A stretch of DNA of 11,351 nucleotides from Ignavibacteriaceae bacterium (GTDB taxonomy: Bacteria; Bacteroidota; Ignavibacteria; Ignavibacteriales; Ignavibacteriaceae): assembly GCA_019912505.1 (NCBI GenBank), contig JAIOIM010000589.1, forward strand, positions 1 through 11,351. Direction: 5' to 3'. Below are positions 6,892-11,351 of the stretch, in pieces. Both the position numbers and the translations under genes were made by a program. The notes under the pieces were generated by a model, which was not told the DNA's origin, made no database searches, and worked only from the letters and a program-made list of their open reading frames with translations. Numbering within the stretch: position 1 is the first letter of the stretch; each line of letters begins with the position of its first letter.

Positions 6892-6963
6892 TCCGCGATA
6901 GCTCAATGGTGGAGCATTCGGCTGTTAACCGAAGGGTTGCAAGTTCGAGTCTTGCTCGCGGAG
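6892..6963 (+). tRNA. tRNA-Asn (anticodon GUU)
   Basis: A complete 72-nt cloverleaf. The acceptor stem TCCGCGA (6892-6898) pairs with TCGCGGA (6956-6962), with discriminator G6963. The D stem is GCTC/GAGC (6901-6904/6912-6915). The anticodon stem is TTCGG/CCGAA (6917-6921/6929-6933) with loop CTGTTAA, giving anticodon GTT at 6924-6926. The T stem is GCAAG/CTTGC (6939-6943/6951-6955) with loop TTCGAGT. The 3' CCA is not encoded, so it must be added after transcription. Confidence 0.97.
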
Positions 6964-6964
6964 C

Positions 6965-6997
6965 AAAAGCCCTGAAACTAACGTCAGGGCTTTTTTT
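6965..6997 (+). terminator. Rho-independent terminator of tRNA-Asn (also faces hipA)
   Basis: AAAAGCCCTGA (6965-6975) pairs with TCAGGGCTTTT (6984-6994) around an 8-nt loop, and the T run continues to 6997. Because A4 precedes the stem, the hairpin also ends in T4 on the minus strand, so it can stop hipBA transcription arriving from the right. The stem core is nearly identical to the terminator at 9585-9613. Confidence 0.9.
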
Positions 6998-7030
6998 GTT
7001 TATGTATACAGTGTTTGCTCTATTCGCTAC
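6991..7030 (+). repeat. Left direct repeat flanking hipBA
   Basis: Bases 6991-7012 are identical to 8842-8863 (T7, then GTTTATGTATACAGT). The next 18 bases match at 13 positions, giving about 35 of 40 overall. The copy starts in the T-tract of the tRNA-Asn terminator and ends 10 bp from the hipA stop. Its core TGTATACA is an 8-bp palindrome. It may be one of two attachment-like sites left by insertion of the hipBA segment. Confidence 0.65.
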
Positions 7031-7040
7031 GGTTTAGTCT

Positions 7041-8342
7041 TCAGAATGTATTCAAATTATTATTAATGCTTTCTTTCAAATCATTTCTTACTTCGGCTTG
7101 TTCTGCATATTTATTCCATGATTTTACTATTGAATTAATGCCTTCAATAATTTTCTCCCCTTTTTTGATGTTATTATCCTTGGCTATAGTCATCAAATCA
7201 TCTTTTGTTATTCCAAGTCTTTTTCCGTTGACACTTAAAGTTTGTTTACTTACCCAATAATTGGTCGGGTCGAAAGAAAAGCATAAATCATAAGCCGGGG
7301 CTAATTTCCATTTCTCGTCTTTCTTCAAAATGAAAGAAAAATTCTTTGTGTGGTCATCATAGTTGGTAGCCAATACATTAAATACCATTCTTCGAAACAT
7401 TTCCTCAGCTTCAGGATAAGTCAATCGCAGCAGCCGCATCGTTTGAAAAACTTGTTCATAACTATATCCATACATGTCATTAAAATTATAATGTTGTAAC
7501 CCACAAAGGGATTGTATATGATGCTTAATATTGCCTTCTCTGTCAAACCGCTTGGTCATAAAATGTGCTCTTCCATTTTCTTCCAGCAATTGACTTTTAC
7601 TTATTTCAATTTCACACTCTTTTGCCATCAGGTAATAAGCATATTCTACGCAACCCCAACCAGAACTCTCACCAAACTGTTCGCCGCTTACACCATCTAA
7701 TTTGAGCAGCCAATGTTCAAAACCTTTGGGCACATTTCCTTGTCCGGATCTCACTTCTTCGGTTTTTGAATTATATGCAATGATGACCTTAGGACGTGCT
7801 CCGCCAGCTGAAGTTCCTATTTTTAATATTTCCATCATTGCCTTTTCCTCATCTTTATTCAAGTTGGTTAAAAAAGCTTCTCTTTCATTAAGCATTTTTT
7901 TTGCAACTTCAACCAAACTGCCCACCTCTAATGAGAAACTTTTTGTTCCTGATTTAATTTGTGCTGGTTCAAATTCTAATGCGCCAATTCCCCTCGTGCC
8001 GATAAAGCACAATTTCTCTACCGGGTTCATGCTGTTTTCTGCCCTTCCTTGTTTGGCTAACCAGGTATTAATTAGTTTATTTCCATATCGGTCAGGTAAA
8101 GCATCAGACAACAATCCCGGCAAACCCTGAAAGGTATCTTCCGTTTCATTGCGTCCTTTTCGTAATTCAGAAAAACTATAAATTCGTGAACCTTGAGCGA
8201 TTGGTATTTTGAGAGGTGATAAATCCCAATCATTTTGAATAAACTTTGAGTCGTATTGGAAATATCCTAATTGCTGCGATTCATCCCAGCGAATGGCTCC
8301 TACCAATTTGCCCCATATTTTTACTTCGGCTACATTTACCAT
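7041..8342 (-). CDS. hipA: HipA-family serine/threonine kinase toxin
   Basis: Toxin of a HipBA-type system: a cytoplasmic kinase. E. coli HipA phosphorylates glutamyl-tRNA synthetase, halting translation and producing persister cells; the target here is not shown. The 433 aa are full length. The N-terminal domain starts VKIWGKLVGAIRWDE and includes FQGLPGLLSDALPDRYG (71-87). The kinase part has the Ser-containing glycine-rich loop GTSAGGARPK (176-185; Ser178 aligns with the autophosphorylated Ser150 of E. coli), ATP-binding WLLKLDG (Lys214), MTKRFDREG, catalytic NYDDHTKN (327-334, Asp329) and metal-binding PAYDL (Asp352). All expected active-site residues are present, so the toxin looks functional. 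The start ATG overlaps the end of hipB by 7 nt. The operon is bracketed by direct repeats (6991-7030, 8842-8881). Confidence 0.93.
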   Translation of the reverse strand: MVNVAEVKIWGKLVGAIRWDESQQLGYFQYDSKFIQNDWDLSPLKIPIAQGSRIYSFSELRKGRNETEDTFQGLPGLLSDALPDRYGNKLINTWLAKQGRAENSMNPVEKLCFIGTRGIGALEFEPAQIKSGTKSFSLEVGSLVEVAKKMLNEREAFLTNLNKDEEKAMMEILKIGTSAGGARPKVIIAYNSKTEEVRSGQGNVPKGFEHWLLKLDGVSGEQFGESSGWGCVEYAYYLMAKECEIEISKSQLLEENGRAHFMTKRFDREGNIKHHIQSLCGLQHYNFNDMYGYSYEQVFQTMRLLRLTYPEAEEMFRRMVFNVLATNYDDHTKNFSFILKKDEKWKLAPAYDLCFSFDPTNYWVSKQTLSVNGKRLGITKDDLMTIAKDNNIKKGEKIIEGINSIVKSWNKYAEQAEVRNDLKESINNNLNTF

Positions 8343-8689
8343 CCTAAATCATCCTTGATCCTATTACTCCCTTTTTTGGGTGAAGCCTGTTTTCTTTCCT
8401 TTTTCTTAAGCTTTGCGTATTCGATTGGACTTAGTTCCTCTTGAATCTTAAACACATCCATGATATACAGCAAATTAAGCACTCTCAATACTTGTATAAG
8501 ACTATCTATCCTTACCTTTTCTCCTCTTTCTAACAAGCTTAAAGTTGAACGACTGATCCCTGCGTTTGCAGCCACTTGGTATTGCGATATATTTTGATTT
8601 AAGCGATGTGATTGAATAAAATTTCCAATGGTTTCCATTAAAGATTTATCTGACATTGCTTCCCATTCTACGTATGATTTATCATTCAT
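8336..8689 (-). CDS. hipB: HipB-like XRE-family antitoxin
   Basis: A 117-aa DNA-binding antitoxin that should hold HipA inactive and repress the operon. Residues ~20-78 form a Cro/C1-type helix-turn-helix. The HTH itself spans SQYQVAANAGISRSTLSLLERGE (35-57), followed by the hydrophobic helix IDSLIQVLRVLNLL. A basic, probably flexible tail (KLKKKERKQASPKKGSNRIKDDLGW) ends in Trp117; E. coli HipB also ends in a Trp that contacts HipA. The TGG of that Trp plus TAA overlaps the hipA ATG, so the two are translationally coupled. No ribosome binding site precedes ATG 8689. Met12 (MSDKSL), with GGGAAG upstream, is an alternative start. Family confident; HipB role based on the HipA neighbour. Confidence 0.88.
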   Translation of the reverse strand: MNDKSYVEWEAMSDKSLMETIGNFIQSHRLNQNISQYQVAANAGISRSTLSLLERGEKVRIDSLIQVLRVLNLLYIMDVFKIQEELSPIEYAKLKKKERKQASPKKGSNRIKDDLGW

Positions 8690-8715
8690 ATTGACTATTT
8701 CTCTACATATTTGAA

Positions 8716-8739
8716 TTGTATCTCATACAAATATACAAA
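8716..8739. promoter_or_regulatory. Candidate HipB operator
   Basis: TTGTAT-CTC-ATACAA at 8716-8730 is a perfect 6-bp palindrome with a 3-bp centre. A further direct copy, ATACAAA, lies at 8733-8739. The sites overlap the -7 element (8728-8735) and likely start point of the hipBA promoter, as expected for autorepression. E. coli HipB uses a different half-site (TATCC), so this assignment rests on position and symmetry. Confidence 0.5.
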
Positions 8740-8756
8740 AGAAATTCGGGAAACAA
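8728..8756 (-). promoter_or_regulatory. Promoter of hipBA
   Basis: On the minus strand, TTG (8756-8754) is followed after 18 nt by TATATTTG (8735-8728). This is a full match to the Bacteroidota -7 consensus TAnnTTTG at acceptable spacing. Transcription would start near 8721-8724, leaving a leader of ~33 nt before hipB. Confidence 0.6.
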
Positions 8757-8841
8757 CATTGCGAATGAAAAATAACGCATATGTCTTATTAAAATATTTG
8801 TCACTGCACCTTCAAATTTGGAGTAGCAAACAGAAGAAATA

Positions 8842-8881
8842 TTTTTTTGTTTATGTATACAGTATTTCCTCTTTTCATTAC
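8842..8881 (+). repeat. Right direct repeat flanking hipBA
   Basis: Second copy of the sequence at 6991-7030, in the same orientation and 1851 bp away. The first 22 bases are identical. It lies ~150 bp upstream of hipB and ~80 bp before the start of the broken aminotransferase gene. If the copies recombined, hipBA would be removed and the tRNA terminator would lead straight into the aminotransferase leader. Confidence 0.65.
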
Positions 8882-8959
8882 CGGAATGGTTTTTTATTTT
8901 TTAGTCCCAAATCAATCTCGATATTTAATAATTCCTAAACGTGAAGGAGAAATATTATA

Positions 8960-9564
8960 GTGTTTTCACAGAGTCTTGAAAATATAAGAATGTCGCCAAT
9001 AGTAAGTATAAGCGAGGAAGTAAAAAAAAGATCAAAAGATTTTAAGGAAAAAACAGGTAGAGATTTTCTACATCAAAAACTTATTCAATGACGGGATGGC
9101 GGATAGGTTATATTGCCACAAGGAATGAGGCAATAACAAAGTTAATGCTGCTTGGTAATTATACTCAAACCGCAGGAGTAACAACTTTCATTCAATATGC
9201 TGCTACTGAAACGTTAAACAATCGGGAAGAAAGCGAAAAAGCAATAGCAGCTATGGTAAAAGAATAGAAGCTAAGACGCGATGCGCTTTATGCTGTTCTG
9301 CAAAGTGTACCAAAGCTAAAATTAAAAACGCCATGTGCCGGCTTTTATTTCTTCCCCGATTTCTCTGAAATTACTCCGCCGGACGTGACAACGGAAGAAC
9401 GGAATACTTATGCGTATAATAAATTAATGAGCGTGGGTATTGCAACGGTGTATGGTTCATGTTTCGGAAAGCACTTTATTGATAATGTTAGGTTTTCATT
9501 TTCGGCAACAAATCTTGCGGTAATTGAAGAAGCAAAGACACGTATACAAGGGTTGTTTGGATAG
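8960..9564 (+). pseudogene. Class I/II aminotransferase (aspartate aminotransferase-like), decayed
   Basis: A PLP-dependent aminotransferase gene broken in three ways. The start is intact: AAGGAG at 8944-8949, GTG at 8960, then SQSLENIRMSPIVSISEEV and KKRSKDFKEKTGRDF, typical of this family's N-terminus. At about 9063-9075 the text jumps, in another frame, to SKTYSMTGWRIGYIATRNE, the PLP-lysine motif and what follows it. Roughly 180-200 residues (glycine-rich loop, Asp of the cofactor site) are missing. The first frame stops at TGA 9089-9091. The second frame carries an amber stop at 9265-9267, then continues as KLRRDALYAVLQ, GFYFFPDFSE, GIATVYGSCFGKH and VRFSFS to TAG 9562-9564. Intact relatives are ~390-400 aa; no active enzyme can result. 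Confidence 0.85.
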
Positions 9565-9584
9565 ATTATAATTTTATTGAAAAG

Positions 9585-9613
9585 AAAAGCCCTGTATAAA
9601 ATTCAGGGCTTTT
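9585..9613. terminator. Convergent Rho-independent terminator
   Basis: AAAAGCCCTG (9585-9594) pairs perfectly with CAGGGCTTTT (9604-9613) around a 9-nt loop. The flanking A4 and T4 make it work in both directions: for the aminotransferase remnant on the plus strand and for the symporter gene on the minus strand. The stem is nearly the same as at 6965-6997. Confidence 0.8.
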
Positions 9614-9743
9614 GTTCTTAAATATTATATGTACAAAACTAAGCTTCTCCCCGTTTATAAATACTGTACCAGCACTTTATATAATTGCTTATCAACTTTG
9701 CCGTCAACAGTTAGGCGAAAATAAATTTAAACTTTTTTGGGGC

Positions 9744-11351
9744 TTACATTTCCTTTTCGGCTTCTATAATTTTTCCTTCAACAAATTGAGCTTTTTCTAA
9801 ATGTAATTGACGAATCATTATTACCCCATGTTCATCATGCGGTTCGCCTATAACGGAGTGGCATGACTTTAACCCGCCGAGCCATTTACGGTTGTCTGCA
9901 ATGTAAACAAGATCGCCAACTTCGGCTTGCATTTTGTGCATTTCTTTACTCGAAAAGTTTATCTCATCTTTTTTACCCTCAATAATTTTCCAATGCGCTT
10001 TTACTTTTTCCCCTTCTCTTTCATTTAGTTTGCCCCCTTTGAACCATTCTTTTGCATGACGAATAGAACCTATAGTTAAACCAAGAACCTGTGTTTCTTC
10101 ATTATACTTAACATAAACCGTTGTAGTAACTGCAACAAATGCACACATAAGCAAAGTTAGAGGTAAAAGAACTGCAAGCCCTCCGAAGTTAATATTTAAG
10201 AATACGGCGGTCATATCGATAATTATAATTATTACACTCAGTGCGATGATAACATACATTATCCCTTTGTCTTTACTATTTTTTCTTATCTTTTTTGCTA
10301 ATTTTTTTAGCTTGTCGTGAAATAATGTAACAACAACGGCAACAGAAAGACAAACAATTAAATTATACAACGCCGCCATATAAGTAAAAGGATGAACCGG
10401 GTCATACGGCGTACCGTGTGCTAACGGTTGAATAAGCTGCTGCGGAAATTTAAAGCCTAATAACATCAAAGTTACCCCGCCGAGAACGGTTGTAATAAGT
10501 CCGGCAGGCGTAAACTTCTTCCAGAAGGCGCCGAAGAAAATTGCCACCATCAGTGGAGGAGTTATGGTTGCATGAAAAAAAGCATGTGCCTGATAAATTG
10601 TGGGATACGATTTGAAAGCATAAACAGCAAGTACACCAATTATTGTAAAAGCAACCGTTGAAACTCGTGCTATAATCATCGCTCGTTTTTCATCGGTTTC
10701 ATCTTCTTTTTTTATTTTCTTTAACCAAATTCTAATCGGTTTGTCAACATCATTTACCCAGATAGCAGCAGTTGCATTTAATAGTGTGCTGACAGTTGAC
10801 ATCAATGCCGCCACAATTGCTGCAATTACAAAACCAAACACACCGGGACCTGTTAATATGTGTGAGACAAGCACAAAAACACTATCCGGCGCAGAATCCG
10901 GGGAAATCAAATCGGGTCTTGCCACTGAAATTGCCTTTGCAACCCATCCGCCGCCGCCAACAACAATTGCAGAAACCGGAAGCATAAATAATATATTTGC
11001 AGTTGCAGCCTTTCTTCCTTCATGTACATTTTTTGTTGCCATGAATCGCATAATCAGACCCATGTTCATAAATAAAAATCCTACAGAACCGGCAATTGCA
11101 TCTTCCCAAAAAATCCCGACTGAATTAAATTCTGCCGGTGAATTAAATCCTGCAAAAGGTAGTTTCCACGATGTTGGAAGAAGATGCCAGAATGAATCCC
11201 AGCCGCCCAAAAAATAAATACCAAGAATAAAAACTAGTAAGCCGGCAAATATCAGCATCACCCCCTGAACCAAATCTGTAAATATAACAGCCGTTTGTCC
11301 GCCGAATGTAATAAATATTCCCACGACCACGGCAGTTACCCATATTAATCC
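9744..11351 (-). CDS. Sodium:solute symporter (SSS family), C-terminal part with long soluble tail
   Basis: An inner-membrane symporter that would use the Na+ gradient to take up a solute; the substrate is unknown. The frame is open to the window edge (GLIWVTAVVVGIF), so the GTG at 11330 is internal and the gene starts outside. Of 535 visible residues, GGQTAVIFTDLVQG (~17-30), MRFMATKNVHEGRKA (~101-115) and AALMSTVSTLLNATAAIWVND (~181-201) are the SSS hallmarks. The Ser/Thr pair in ALMST (185-186) lies where the sodium site is expected. About nine further helices are visible, then a hydrophilic tail from ~416 to 535 containing GDLVYIADNRKWLGGLKSCHSVIG and HDEHG, probably cytoplasmic. The gene converges on the terminator at 9585-9613. 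Family sure, substrate not. Confidence 0.88.
   Translation of the reverse strand, partial: GLIWVTAVVVGIFITFGGQTAVIFTDLVQGVMLIFAGLLVFILGIYFLGGWDSFWHLLPTSWKLPFAGFNSPAEFNSVGIFWEDAIAGSVGFLFMNMGLIMRFMATKNVHEGRKAATANILFMLPVSAIVVGGGGWVAKAISVARPDLISPDSAPDSVFVLVSHILTGPGVFGFVIAAIVAALMSTVSTLLNATAAIWVNDVDKPIRIWLKKIKKEDETDEKRAMIIARVSTVAFTIIGVLAVYAFKSYPTIYQAHAFFHATITPPLMVAIFFGAFWKKFTPAGLITTVLGGVTLMLLGFKFPQQLIQPLAHGTPYDPVHPFTYMAALYNLIVCLSVAVVVTLFHDKLKKLAKKIRKNSKDKGIMYVIIALSVIIIIIDMTAVFLNINFGGLAVLLPLTLLMCAFVAVTTTVYVKYNEETQVLGLTIGSIRHAKEWFKGGKLNEREGEKVKAHWKIIEGKKDEINFSSKEMHKMQAEVGDLVYIADNRKWLGGLKSCHSVIGEPHDEHGVIMIRQLHLEKAQFVEGKIIEAEKEM

Noticed and set aside
7702..8130. Plus-strand 142-codon open frame inside hipA
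   Set aside because: Antisense to the well-supported HipA kinase region; no family features of its own.
8818..8849. Promoter-like TTG-N19-TATTTTTT ahead of the aminotransferase remnant
   Set aside because: The -7 match consists of the T-run of the direct repeat; too low in complexity to call.
8711..8938. Plus-strand 75-codon open frame between hipB and the aminotransferase remnant
   Set aside because: It begins inside the hipBA promoter/operator, crosses the direct repeat and has no coding character.
10741..11217. Plus-strand 158-codon open frame opposite the symporter
   Set aside because: Antisense to conserved transmembrane segments of the SSS protein; low-complexity translation.
1..11351. 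CRISPR arrays, insertion sequences, integrase or phage genes
   Set aside because: No regularly spaced repeats, transposase, recombinase or phage protein is visible in any frame.

Overview
The window is AT-rich DNA that most likely comes from the Bacteroidota/Ignavibacteriota side of the tree. Three clues support this. Shine-Dalgarno signals are weak or absent ahead of several genes. Promoter-like sites follow the Bacteroidota pattern TTG-N18-20-TAnnTTTG (ahead of phd/parE, tRNA-Asn and hipBA). The first full-length gene is a fused SpmA-SpmB protein of the kind I associate with that group. The genus is not determined, and no phage, plasmid or transposase gene is visible.

Layout. Bases 1-2261 (+): the 3' end of a cell-wall amidase gene, followed 16 nt later by a 543-aa SpmA-SpmB fusion carrying an unusual ~120-residue polar insertion. 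Bases 2453-3118 (+): a compact Phd/ParE-type toxin-antitoxin operon with its own promoter, a three-copy operator motif and a weak terminator. Bases 3399-6617 (+): a probable metabolic operon of alanine dehydrogenase, a CoA-transferase of the acetyl-CoA hydrolase/4-hydroxybutyrate CoA-transferase family, and a PPP-type metallophosphatase 3 nt further on. Bases 6645-6716: a short remnant that reads like the start of a DapA-family aldolase. Bases 6841-6997: promoter, tRNA-Asn(GUU) and a strong terminator. Bases 7041-8689 (-): a complete hipB-hipA operon with its own promoter and palindromic operator. Bases 8960-9564 (+): a broken class I aminotransferase (out-of-frame internal deletion plus amber stop). 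Bases 9585-9613: a convergent terminator. Bases 9744-11351 (-): the C-terminal part of a sodium:solute symporter that runs off the window.

The main discovery candidate is the hipBA locus. It is bracketed by two direct copies of a ~40-bp sequence (6991-7030 and 8842-8881; 22 bp identical at the start, about 35 of 40 overall). The left copy begins in the T-tract of the tRNA-Asn terminator. Gene remnants lie on both sides. This looks like a small toxin-antitoxin cassette that entered next to a tRNA gene, in a region that is decaying. A second toxin-antitoxin pair lies about 4 kb away.

Working together: Ald and the CoA-transferase could link alanine/pyruvate to acyl-CoA and acetate metabolism, but no substrate is fixed by the sequence. 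The two toxin-antitoxin operons each carry autoregulatory-looking operators. The remaining genes are housekeeping envelope and transport functions.
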